Shown here: piece by piece, positions 31,784-38,859 of the stretch
How the letters are laid out: each line of letters opens with the position of its first letter
Position numbering within the stretch: the first letter of the stretch is position 1
NCBI GenBank assembly: GCA_025210375.1
Contig: JAOASB010000030.1
Span: 1 to 38,859 of the forward strand
Length of the DNA: 38,859 bases
Origin: Maledivibacter sp.
GTDB lineage: Bacteria > Bacillota > Clostridia > Peptostreptococcales > Caminicellaceae
Reading direction: 5' to 3'
Made by a program: the position numbers and the translations under genes
Notes under the pieces: generated by a model
What the model saw: the letters and a program-made list of their open reading frames with translations, nothing else
The model's database searches: none
Told to the model about the DNA's origin: nothing

Positions 31784-32211
31784 TACAATATGATCTTACT
31801 CTCAATAGGGCTAGACAGAATAATATTAGTCTGGGTAGTACCAAATTTTTTTAAATCATCAATCAGTCTTTCCAGCTGTTCCATGCTCTGCACCATAACT
31901 TTTATGATCATACAATCCCCACCGGTTACATGATGACATTCAATGATACTATTTTTATTAGGTGCAAATTCCAAAAACCTTTTATAATTTTCTGCCCGTA
32001 TAGCGATACTTATAAAGGCCTTTATACTTTTATTAAGCTTATTTGCGTTAACTGTAGCTCTATACCCAGTAATTATACCGTTTTCTTCAAGTCTTTTAAC
32101 CCTCTCTGATACCGCAGGAGAAGTTAAGCCAACCCGATGACCTAAGTCCTTCATGGAAATTCTTCCGTCTTGCTGTAATATTTCTAAAATCTTAAAATCT
32201 GTAGAATCCAT
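31783..32211 (-). CDS. Lrp/AsnC-family transcriptional regulator
   Basis: This 142-aa protein has an N-terminal winged HTH (DSTDFKILEILQQDGRISMKDLGHRVGLTSPAVSERVKRLEENG in three overlapping helices, recognition helix SPAVSERVKRLEE) and a C-terminal RAM effector domain (CHHVTGGDCMIIKVMVQSMEQLERLIDDL). Such regulators respond to amino acids. The ATG at 32211 follows GGAGG; a TTG at 32217 is closer to that site than usual. It is divergent from the carboxyltransferase-aminotransferase pair and is a candidate regulator of it. The target is inferred from position. Confidence 0.9.
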   Translation of the reverse strand: MDSTDFKILEILQQDGRISMKDLGHRVGLTSPAVSERVKRLEENGIITGYRATVNANKLNKSIKAFISIAIRAENYKRFLEFAPNKNSIIECHHVTGGDCMIIKVMVQSMEQLERLIDDLKKFGTTQTNIILSSPIESKIIL

Positions 32212-32234
32212 AATCAAACCTCCAGAAATTATTG

Positions 32235-32337
32235 TAGGGATTTAAGTACGGACTTTAATTTATACGTATAAAAAACTCCTAGAATCACTGAGTATTTTCA
32301 TACGTATAAATCAAGTTCTACCATGTAAACCCTATAT
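32235..32337 (-). repeat. diverged inverted copy of the 105-bp palindrome with TATAGGG-type ends
   Basis: Read on the plus strand it matches the reverse complement of copies a-c in the core (TCCTAGAATCA, then TATTTT). Its ends are TAGGGATTTA and TAAACCCTATA as in the 35300 palindrome. Both inner arms have changed together to TACGTATAAA; at 32259-32272 this gives a perfect TTTATACGTATAAA palindrome. It lies in the shared promoter region of the Lrp gene and the carboxyltransferase gene. Confidence 0.7.
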
Positions 32338-32508
32338 ATTAAAATAATAAAGAAAATCAAAAAACAAATTAAAAAATTAAGGCAATACTATTATAACACT
32401 TAACTTATAAACTGTACATAGATGATATTACTTGATAAAATTTTGTTAAAAGAAGATATTACTTTGAATATAAAGGGAAGCTTTTCCCATAAATATAGGA
32501 GGTATATT

Positions 32509-33906
32509 ATGGCTAAAGTAAAGATAACCGAGACTATTTTAAGAGATGCTCATCAATCATTGATTGCGACTAGAATGAAGACAGAAGAAATGCTACCAAT
32601 TTTAGAAAAATTAGATGAAGTAGGATATCACTCTCTAGAGATGTGGGGTGGTGCTACATTTGATGCTTCTTTAAGGTTTTTAGATGAAGACCCTTGGGAG
32701 AGACTCAGAGCCATTAGAAAAAAAGTTAAAAATACAAACCTACAAATGCTTTTAAGAGGACAAAATATTTTAGGCTATAAGCATTATGCCGATGATGTAG
32801 TAAGGGAATTTGTTAAGAGATCTGTAGGTAATGGAATTGATATAATAAGAATATTTGATGCATTAAATGATGTCAGAAATCTAAGGGTGGCCTTAGAAAC
32901 TACAAAAAAAGAAGGTGCCCATGCTCAAGCAGCAATTTCCTATACCATAAGTCCAGTGCATACAACTGATAGTTATGTAAAGCTGGCTAAGGATATGGAA
33001 AGTATGGGTGCGGATTCTATATGTATAAAGGATATGTCAGGACTTTTAACACCATACTATGCATATGAGCTTATATCAGCACTAAAGAAGGCTGTAAAAA
33101 TTCCACTTCAGCTACATTCCCATGCAACCAGTGGATTAGCTAGTATGACTTACCTAAAGGGTATTGAGGCAGGAGTGGATATAATAGATACTGCGATTTC
33201 TCCATTTGCTTTAGGTACTTCTCAACCGCCTACAGAACCCCTTGTGGCTACCCTAAAGGATTCAAAGCGTGATACGGGATTAAGTATTGACAAACTAAAT
33301 GAAATAGCAGAATACTTTAAGCCTATAAGGGAAAGAAGTATGGAAAGTGGACTTTTAAATCCTAAGGTGCTTGGTGTAAACATTAATACACTGATTTATC
33401 AAGTGCCTGGAGGAATGCTTTCAAATCTTGTTTCACAGTTAAAGATGCAAAATGCTTTAAATAAATTTGATGATGTATTAAAGGAAGTCCCTAGGGTGAG
33501 GGAAGACTTAGGATATCCTCCATTAGTTACACCAACAAGTCAAATTGTAGGAACTCAAGCAGTATTAAATGTTATAACTGGAGAAAGATATAAGATGGTT
33601 CCTAAAGAAGTAAAGGCATATGTGAAGGGTATGTATGGAAAATCTACGGTGCCAATGAAGGAAGAAATAATCAAAAAGATTATAGGCGATGAAGAGGTTA
33701 TAACCTGTAGACCGGCGGATCTAATAAAACCTCAATTACAAGACATAAGAAATGAGATGAAGGAATACCTAGAGCAGGAAGAAGATGTATTGTCCTATGC
33801 ATTATTCCCACAGGTTGCAGAAAACTTCTTTAAATACAGACGTGCTATGAAGTATAATATAGACAGTAATTTCGTTGATATGGAATTAAAAACCTATGCA
33901 GTATAA
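32509..33906 (+). CDS. pyruvate carboxylase subunit B / oxaloacetate decarboxylase alpha-type carboxyltransferase, no biotin domain
   Basis: This 465-aa HMGL-like TIM barrel carboxyltransferase has ITETILRDAHQSLIATRMKT (metal Asp and catalytic Arg), MWGGATFDASLRFLDEDPWERLR, RIFDALND, MGADSICIKDMSGLLTPY with the biotin-site Lys, and LQLHSHATSGLA (metal His). A C-terminal PYC-OADA domain follows (about 310-460). The protein stops before any biotinyl domain with MKM, so it must use biotin carried on another protein. No biotin carrier or decarboxylase beta subunit adjoins it. The true start is 32509 (GGAGG upstream); the frame could extend to 32422. The aminotransferase 32 nt downstream suggests an oxaloacetate-to-aspartate link. 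Confidence 0.9.
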   Translation: MAKVKITETILRDAHQSLIATRMKTEEMLPILEKLDEVGYHSLEMWGGATFDASLRFLDEDPWERLRAIRKKVKNTNLQMLLRGQNILGYKHYADDVVREFVKRSVGNGIDIIRIFDALNDVRNLRVALETTKKEGAHAQAAISYTISPVHTTDSYVKLAKDMESMGADSICIKDMSGLLTPYYAYELISALKKAVKIPLQLHSHATSGLASMTYLKGIEAGVDIIDTAISPFALGTSQPPTEPLVATLKDSKRDTGLSIDKLNEIAEYFKPIRERSMESGLLNPKVLGVNINTLIYQVPGGMLSNLVSQLKMQNALNKFDDVLKEVPRVREDLGYPPLVTPTSQIVGTQAVLNVITGERYKMVPKEVKAYVKGMYGKSTVPMKEEIIKKIIGDEEVITCRPADLIKPQLQDIRNEMKEYLEQEEDVLSYALFPQVAENFFKYRRAMKYNIDSNFVDMELKTYAV

Positions 33907-33938
33907 GTAGGGATAAACTAGGGAGAGGGGACAAAGGT

Positions 33939-35129
33939 ATGAATCATAATTTATCTAAAAAGAACGGTGCAGTATCTCCGTCAGTTACATTAGCCATAAC
34001 TGCTAAAGCAAAAAAAATGAAGGCCGATGGTATTGATATAGTAAGCTTCGGTGCTGGAGAACCAGATTTCAAGACTCCTGATCATATTAGAAAAGCTGCT
34101 ATCAAAGTTATTGAAGAAGGAGCTATTGGCTATACCCCATCAGCAGGACTTTTACAGCTTAAGGAAGCTATTTGTGAGAAATTAAACAAGGATAATAATT
34201 TAGAATACTTACCTGAAAACATCGTTGTATCCAATGGAGCTAAGCACTCTATATATAATGCTCTTGGAGCTATATGTAATCCTGGGGATGAAGTTATCAT
34301 TCCTGTTCCATATTGGGTTAGCTATCCTGAAATGGTAAAGATGGCAGATGCAAAGCCAGTATTCGTAGAAACTTTAGAGGAAAATGGATTTAAATACACT
34401 AAAGAAAGTTTACTTGATGCCATAAACGATAATACCAAAGCCATATTTCTAAACAGTCCGAGCAATCCCACTGGAGCTGTTTATACAGAAGAAGAAATTA
34501 AAGCAATTGCTGAAATAGCAATTAAAAATAATATTTATGTTATTTCCGATGAAATTTATGAAAAATTAATTTACGATGGAAAGCATGTAAGCATTGCATC
34601 CCTTGGAGAGGATATCAAAAAGCTTACAATAGTAATTAATGGTATGTCAAAGGCCTATGCCATGACTGGTTGGAGAATAGGCTACCTAGCCGCTGATAAG
34701 GAAATAACAAAAATCATTACCAATGTACAAAGTCATGCTACATCAAATCCAAACACAATCGCCCAATATGCCAGTATCGAAGCATTAAGAGGGGATCAAG
34801 AGCCTATTAAGCAGATGATTAAGGCATTCGATGAAAGAAGAAAATATATGGCTGATAAAATTAACTCTATAGATAATTTATCATGTACAGTGCCATCGGG
34901 AGCATTCTATGTAATGGTTAATATATCAAAGCTTATTGGTAAAAACCTAGGGGGACATGACATCAAGGACTCTATGGATTTTGCTCAGTATCTTTTAGAT
35001 TCCGCTAAGGTTGCTGTAATACCAGGCTCCGGGTTTGGAACTGATAATTATATTAGACTTTCCTATGCAACTTCCCTTAATAATATAAAAGAAGGATTAA
35101 ATAGAATTGAAAAAGCAATAATTTCATAG
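33939..35129 (+). CDS. class I PLP aminotransferase, aspartate aminotransferase type
   Basis: This 396-aa fold-type I enzyme has VSFGAGEPDFKTPDHIRKAA, YTPSAGLLQLKEAI, VSNGAKHSIYNALGAI, FLNSPSNPTGAVY (Asn for PLP and substrate), ISDEIYEKLIYDG (Asp and Tyr on PLP), and the Schiff-base Lys near residue 236 in NGMSKAYAMTGWRIGY. A C-terminal Arg in YIRLSYA binds the carboxylate. It transfers the amino group between aspartate and 2-oxoglutarate or related acids. GGGAGAGGG lies upstream. It forms an operon with the carboxyltransferase gene and ends at the terminator at 35148. Confidence 0.93.
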   Translation: MNHNLSKKNGAVSPSVTLAITAKAKKMKADGIDIVSFGAGEPDFKTPDHIRKAAIKVIEEGAIGYTPSAGLLQLKEAICEKLNKDNNLEYLPENIVVSNGAKHSIYNALGAICNPGDEVIIPVPYWVSYPEMVKMADAKPVFVETLEENGFKYTKESLLDAINDNTKAIFLNSPSNPTGAVYTEEEIKAIAEIAIKNNIYVISDEIYEKLIYDGKHVSIASLGEDIKKLTIVINGMSKAYAMTGWRIGYLAADKEITKIITNVQSHATSNPNTIAQYASIEALRGDQEPIKQMIKAFDERRKYMADKINSIDNLSCTVPSGAFYVMVNISKLIGKNLGGHDIKDSMDFAQYLLDSAKVAVIPGSGFGTDNYIRLSYATSLNNIKEGLNRIEKAIIS

Positions 35130-35147
35130 ATAAAGACAAATTTTAAG

Positions 35148-35176
35148 CTGGCCTGCTAAGAAGAGGTCAGTTTTTT
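35148..35176 (+). terminator. intrinsic terminator after the aminotransferase gene
   Basis: CTGGCC pairs with GGTCAG (one G-U) over an 11-nt loop, followed by six T. Confidence 0.8.
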
Positions 35177-35299
35177 ATATTTACCATATATTTCATTATA
35201 TTAGCAGGAAAATTATTTATAGTAGAGAATATACACATGTGTATGGTTAAGCTAGGTTTAGGACTAAGGGGAATGTTAAAATTCAGAAAAGTCATTCAA

Positions 35300-35347
35300 T
35301 ATAGGGTTTTCATAGTATAACTTAAAGTCTATACTAAAATCCCTATA
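35300..35347. repeat. 48-bp TATAGGG palindrome
   Basis: The left arm TATAGGGTTTTCATAGTATA and right arm TATACTAAAATCCCTATA pair nearly perfectly around ACTTAAAGTC. Partial copies are at 25944-25992 and 11428-11458. It abuts copy c of the 105-bp palindrome. The two together fill the 341-bp gap before iadA. Confidence 0.75.
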
Positions 35348-35449
35348 TAGATTTCCAAAAGTTAAATTTAATTTATGCATCTCAAAATATGCCATGTTTC
35401 TAGGGAATTTTGATGTGTATAAATTAATTGTTTAACTGGAATATCTATA
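35346..35449 (+). repeat. 105-bp palindromic repeat, copy c
   Basis: Matches 145-250 and 27679-27782 over its length, with ends TATAGATTTCC and GGAATATCTATA. It ends 21 nt before the iadA start, a leader position like that of copy b. Confidence 0.88.
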
Positions 35450-35470
35450 TATCATGTGAGGAGAATTAAT

Positions 35471-36634
35471 ATGATGAGGATAATAAAAAACGGCAAGGTA
35501 TATGGGCCAGAATATCTTGGAGAAGTAGATGTTTTAATGGTCGGCAATAAGATTATGAAGATAGAAAAGGACATAGATATATCGGGGTGTTTGCTAGATG
35601 TGGAAGTAATCGATGCAAAGGATAAGATTGTAGCTCCAGGATTTATTGATCAGCATGTACATATTATTGGAGGAGGGGGAGAAGCGGGATTTCACAGCCG
35701 AACCCCAGAGGTAATGCTGTCAAAGGTTGTTGAAGCAGGAGCTACCACCATTGTAGGGCTTTTAGGAACCGATGGAAGTACAAGACATATAGAATCCCTA
35801 TTAGCAAAAGCAAAGGGTTTAGAAAATGAGGGTATAACTACCTATATTCATACGGGCTCCTATGAACTGCCGAGTGTTACTCTAACGGGTAGTGTAAAAA
35901 AGGATATTATGTTTATCGATAAAGTCTTAGGTGTGAAAATTGCAATATCAGATCATCGATCATCACATATTACGAAGCAGGAGCTAATAAGGTTAGCTTC
36001 TAATGTAAGGATTGCGGGTATGCTAAGTAACAAACCGGGTATAGTTCATATGCATATGGGAAATGCAGAGGAAAAACTAGATATGGTTATGGACATTGTT
36101 AATGAAACCGACATACCAATTAAGCATTTTGTGCCTACCCATGTAACTAGAACTGAAGAACTTTTAAATCAAGCCATGGAATTTGCCAAAATGGGTGGAC
36201 ATATAGATATTACTTCCTGTGGGGAACTAAATGAGGGAAAACCGATGAAGCCTAGTAAAGCAGTGGCACAATGCATTGCAAGGGGAGTTCCTGTCGAGAA
36301 TATCACCATGAGTTCCGATGGAAACGGTAGTATGCCTAGGTTTGATAGTGAAGGAAACATCATTGGTTTAGGAATAGGCAGCTTAAATTCCCAATGTGCC
36401 GCATTTAAAGCCATGGTAAAGAAAGAGGGGTTAGATATATCTACGGCCTTGAAGGTAATAACCTCAAATGTTGCAAAGCTTTTAGAAATATATCCAGTAA
36501 AGGGATGTATTAAAGTCGGAAGCGATGCTGATATTGTTCTGATGGATGAAGAATTAAATATAAATATGGTAATTGCTAAGGGTAAAAAGATGATGGAAAA
36601 GGGAAAAGTCATCGTTAAAGGAACCTTTGAATAG
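35471..36634 (+). CDS. iadA: isoaspartyl (beta-aspartyl) dipeptidase
   Basis: This 387-aa amidohydrolase-fold metallopeptidase matches IadA over its whole length: APGFIDQHVHIIGGGGEAGF (metal HxH), SRTPEVMLSKVVEAGATTIVG, GLLGTDGSTRH, YIHTGSYELPSVTLTGS, VLGVKIAISDHRSSH with the likely bridging Lys, GIVHMHMG and PTHVTRTEEL (metal His) and the catalytic Asp in MSSDGNGSMPRFD. It splits beta-aspartyl dipeptides formed from damaged aspartate and asparagine residues. The ATG at 35471 follows GAGGAG; ATG 35474 is also possible. The next gene, an Asp/Glu racemase, suits removal of abnormal aspartate. Confidence 0.95.
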   Translation: MMRIIKNGKVYGPEYLGEVDVLMVGNKIMKIEKDIDISGCLLDVEVIDAKDKIVAPGFIDQHVHIIGGGGEAGFHSRTPEVMLSKVVEAGATTIVGLLGTDGSTRHIESLLAKAKGLENEGITTYIHTGSYELPSVTLTGSVKKDIMFIDKVLGVKIAISDHRSSHITKQELIRLASNVRIAGMLSNKPGIVHMHMGNAEEKLDMVMDIVNETDIPIKHFVPTHVTRTEELLNQAMEFAKMGGHIDITSCGELNEGKPMKPSKAVAQCIARGVPVENITMSSDGNGSMPRFDSEGNIIGLGIGSLNSQCAAFKAMVKKEGLDISTALKVITSNVAKLLEIYPVKGCIKVGSDADIVLMDEELNINMVIAKGKKMMEKGKVIVKGTFE

Positions 36635-36707
36635 AAGAGAACCTTGAATAATTACCATTAAAATACATAAAGACTTAGAATGATACATAAAAGGTGAGGA
36701 TATTGTT

Positions 36708-37406
36708 ATGAAAACTATAGGAATACTAGGAGGAATGGGGCCTCTAGCAACTGCGGATTTATTCAAAAAAATAATAACCTTGACGGATGCAAACAGTGAT
36801 AATGAACACATTGAAATAATAGTAGAAAATAATACAGAAATACCCGATAGAACAGACTATATAATAAATAATGGAGACAATCCAACAAAGCAGATGATAA
36901 AATCTGCCATTCGTTTAGAGATGATGGGGGCAGATGTTATAATCATGCCTTGCAATACAGCCCATTATTTTTATGATGAAATTATACAATATATAGATGT
37001 GCCCTTTATCAATATGATATCAGAAACTGCGAAGGAAACAGCAAAATTATTTCCTAATGAAAAAATAGGGCTTCTGGCAACGGAAGGAACCTACAAGGCG
37101 GGTATATATGATAAGGTATTTGATAAATATAATTTGAATTTGGTCACGCCTGATTACGATAAGCAAAAATATATTATGGAACTAATATATAATATAAAAA
37201 AGGGCAAAGATAATATGGATATTACAAATTTTAAAGGCGTTTTGGAGGAATTGAAGGAACAAGGGGTTAAGGCTTTTATATTAGGATGTACAGAGCTTCC
37301 CATAGCTTTTCAAATGTTTGACATAGGGGAAGAATGTATAGATCCAACGAAAATACTTGCTTGTAGTTCCATTAAGTTTGTAGGAAAAAATATCAAAACT
37401 ACATAA
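36708..37406 (+). CDS. aspartate/glutamate racemase family protein
   Basis: This 232-aa cofactor-free racemase has the two-cysteine active site: Cys82 in IIMPCNTAHYFYD and a second Cys near residue 192 in FILGCTELPIAF. It also has IGILGGMGPLATADLFKKI and VENNTEIPDRTDYI. The family interconverts D- and L-aspartate or related acids (RacX/YgeA-like). AAGGTGAGG precedes the ATG. It follows iadA by 73 nt with no terminator between, so co-transcription is likely. Together they could return isomerised D-Asp and iso-Asp residues to L-aspartate. Confidence 0.92.
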   Translation: MKTIGILGGMGPLATADLFKKIITLTDANSDNEHIEIIVENNTEIPDRTDYIINNGDNPTKQMIKSAIRLEMMGADVIIMPCNTAHYFYDEIIQYIDVPFINMISETAKETAKLFPNEKIGLLATEGTYKAGIYDKVFDKYNLNLVTPDYDKQKYIMELIYNIKKGKDNMDITNFKGVLEELKEQGVKAFILGCTELPIAFQMFDIGEECIDPTKILACSSIKFVGKNIKTT

Positions 37407-37430
37407 GAATATAAGAAGATATAAAGTTTA

Positions 37431-37477
37431 AAGGGGCTAATCCGAAGCTTATAGTACTGTTTTCGGGTTAGTCCCTT
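37431..37477 (+). terminator. long hairpin after the racemase gene
   Basis: AAGGGGCTAATCCGAA pairs with TTCGGGTTAGTCCCTT over 16 positions with few G-U or mismatches and a 15-nt loop. The tail is only moderately T-rich. Confidence 0.65.
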
Positions 37478-37589
37478 ATAAAATGTAATCAAGTGTAGAA
37501 ACATGTTCTAGCTGCTTCATTTACTAAAAATTGTATATTTATTTAAATAAATCAAATAATAATTGAAAGCTAGCTTGGAGGAACCTATA

Positions 37590-38675
37590 GTGAAGAAAGA
37601 ATTCGTTTCAGATAGACAATGTATAATTCTCATATTTCTATTTTTGGTAGGTGAATCGGCAATATTCGTGAGGGGTGGTAAAGCTGAACAAGACCTATGG
37701 ATTGCTGTTTTAGTAGCATTGATTATGACATTTCCAATGGCCATGATATATGCCAGACTACATTGCTACATTTTCATGGGAAAAGATATATTTGACCTTA
37801 TTGAATTCTGCTTCGGAAAGTTGGTTGGGAAGATAATCATACTACTGTTTGCATTTTATACCTTTGAACTATCATCTGCGGTTACAATAAATGCCTCCCA
37901 ATTTATTATAACAACAAGTTTTCCCGAGACTCCTGAAATAATGATAACAATTATGTTAATAATTCTATCGGCATGGATATTAAGGTCAGGTTTAGAGGTT
38001 TTTAGTAGATGGGGTGGATTATTCGGTTTAATAGCTTTTACTGTACTGATTGGCAGCATATTATTATTAATTCCTGATACTAATATTGATAATATATTCC
38101 CGATATTAAACAATGGAGTGAACCCAATAATTAAGGGAGCATTTGGAGCCTTCGCATATGCTTTTGCAGAAATTATAATATTTATTATGGTATTTTCTAA
38201 ATTTGAATCTAAAAAATCTCCCTATAAAGTATATTTTTTAGGATTATTAATAGGTGGAATATTGGTTTTTATGATTTCTTTTATGAATATTCTAGTCCTA
38301 GGATCAAATACAGCGGGAAGTTTTTATTTTGCCACCCATAGTTCTTTTAGAAGAATAGATGCAGGTAAATATTTTCAGAGAATAGAAGTACTGATAGCCA
38401 CAGTATTTATGATAGGAGTATTTGTTAAAATAAGTATAACATATTTGGCTACATGTAAATGTATCGCTAAAGTATTTGGATTTAAGGATTACAAATTTAT
38501 AATCATACCTATTGGTTTGTTATTAATTAATTTATCCGTATTTTTACACGAAAATATATTTGAATACTTTGAATTCGGAGAAGAAGTATATCCATATTAT
38601 GCATTCCCATTCCAAGTCATATTACCTATTATTATATTGATTACTGCTAAAATGAAGATGAGAAAAGTAAAATGA
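37590..38675 (+). CDS. GerAB-type spore germination permease (APC superfamily)
   Basis: This 361-aa membrane protein has about ten membrane segments. The GerAB/ArcD/ProY family look is clear: FVSDRQCIILIFLFLVGESA at the N-terminus, QDLWIAVLVALIMTFP, RSGLEVFSRWGGLFGLIAF, GAFGAFAYAFAEIIIFIMVF and FQRIEVLIATVFMIGVFVK. Such proteins form the B subunit of nutrient germinant receptors in spores. GTG at 37590 is taken as the start, with GGAGG 8 nt upstream; a TTG at 37563 has no such site. No GerAA or GerAC gene lies within the window, so this is an orphan B subunit here. Confidence 0.87.
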   Translation: MKKEFVSDRQCIILIFLFLVGESAIFVRGGKAEQDLWIAVLVALIMTFPMAMIYARLHCYIFMGKDIFDLIEFCFGKLVGKIIILLFAFYTFELSSAVTINASQFIITTSFPETPEIMITIMLIILSAWILRSGLEVFSRWGGLFGLIAFTVLIGSILLLIPDTNIDNIFPILNNGVNPIIKGAFGAFAYAFAEIIIFIMVFSKFESKKSPYKVYFLGLLIGGILVFMISFMNILVLGSNTAGSFYFATHSSFRRIDAGKYFQRIEVLIATVFMIGVFVKISITYLATCKCIAKVFGFKDYKFIIIPIGLLLINLSVFLHENIFEYFEFGEEVYPYYAFPFQVILPIIILITAKMKMRKVK

Positions 38676-38683
38676 AAAAGAAG

Positions 38684-38714
38684 AAAAAAACCTAGAAAAT
38701 TCTAGGTTTTTTTT
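38684..38714 (+). terminator. intrinsic terminator after the germination permease gene
   Basis: AAACCTAGAA/TTCTAGGTTT with a 2-nt loop and eight T. The A-run on the left makes it potentially bidirectional. Confidence 0.9.
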
Positions 38715-38720
38715 ATAACT

Positions 38721-38859
38721 GAGGAAATTGCATAACTCTTACTTGGCACAATTGCATATGCGAATATCATCCTTAATTTAATTACTTAAGATATAAGCAT
38801 ATTTGGTGGTATAGCTTTGAAGATTTTTAAACTACATGTAGTAGATGGTTTTTATAGAA
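38721..38859 (+). mobile_element. MITE copy 7 (truncated by window end)
   Basis: Same orientation as copies 1 and 2. It starts GAGGAAATTGCATAACTC and runs to the window end, lacking the last 20 bp or so. The left flank is AACT; the right flank is outside the window. Confidence 0.88.

Noticed and set aside
5464..38859. CRISPR array from the repeated 15-bp ends
   Set aside because: The repeats are kilobases apart, in both orientations, and paired as termini of an element. There are no regular spacers and no cas genes.
1..38859. Window as a closed circle (plasmid) joined at the terminal MITE
   Set aside because: The flanks of the two truncated copies (AACT and AATA) do not match as a target duplication, and the gene content is chromosomal.

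Overview
The window looks like a piece of chromosome from an anaerobic, low-GC, spore-forming Clostridia-type Firmicute. The evidence is AT-rich sequence with strong GGAGG ribosome binding sites, an NADH-linked [FeFe]-hydrogenase, a spore lipoprotein of the YhcN/YlaJ type and a GerAB-type germinant permease. I cannot name the genus. No rRNA, tRNA or CRISPR array was seen.

The most important point is that four genes each carry one in-frame TGA exactly where relatives have a redox or metal-binding cysteine: a DUF1858 protein (TGA at 3559), a thioredoxin-fold protein (20875-20877, minus), an ArsP/DUF318-type permease (21902-21904, minus) and a copper P-type ATPase (29252). Three of the four have a compact hairpin whose G/U-containing loop starts 27-28 nt after the U of the UGA. 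This is the geometry of a bacterial SECIS element. I read all four as selenoprotein genes, not as pseudogenes. ORF callers would split or lose all of them.

Layout. 1-1256: repeats and a membrane-anchored rhodanese. 1257-3357: an ArsB/NhaD-type ion permease and two unknown small proteins. 3388-6942: a sulfur or persulfide cluster with a promoter carrying a CsoR/CstR-type operator, the DUF1858 selenoprotein, CoA-disulfide reductase fused to rhodanese, TusA, a DsrE-like protein and a CsoR-family regulator. 7014-13248: DUF3189, a secreted protein, an M20 peptidase, an HD protein and a PLP amino acid decarboxylase. 13422-17056 (minus): a three-subunit hydrogenase. 17509-20636: small unknown proteins, PlsC, 3-methyladenine glycosylase and methylglyoxal synthase. 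20668-22529 (minus): an ArsR-controlled operon with the selenoprotein permease, a CxxC thioredoxin-like protein and the selenoprotein thioredoxin-like protein. 22945-25913: the spore lipoprotein, a protein that is 32% methionine, and a double-HD signalling protein. 26104-27418: acetoacetate-type CoA-transferase. 27807-28839: DUF1294, and YjdF with its riboswitch. 28935-31709: copA with a CsoR operator inside its promoter, then copZ. 31783-35129: an Lrp regulator divergent from a pyruvate/oxaloacetate carboxyltransferase subunit and an aminotransferase. 35471-38675: isoaspartyl dipeptidase, Asp/Glu racemase and the germination permease.

The intergenic DNA is crowded with dispersed repeats. The main family is a MITE of about 159 bp (deleted forms 118 and 134 bp) with 15-bp terminal inverted repeats and 4-bp target duplications. 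Seven copies are present, including truncated ones at both window ends. One copy sits in the csoR stop codon and regenerates it. A second family is a palindrome of about 105 bp (four copies plus one short form). A third consists of TATAGGG-ended palindromes, and a fourth of AGTTCTAA-rich sequence near terminators.
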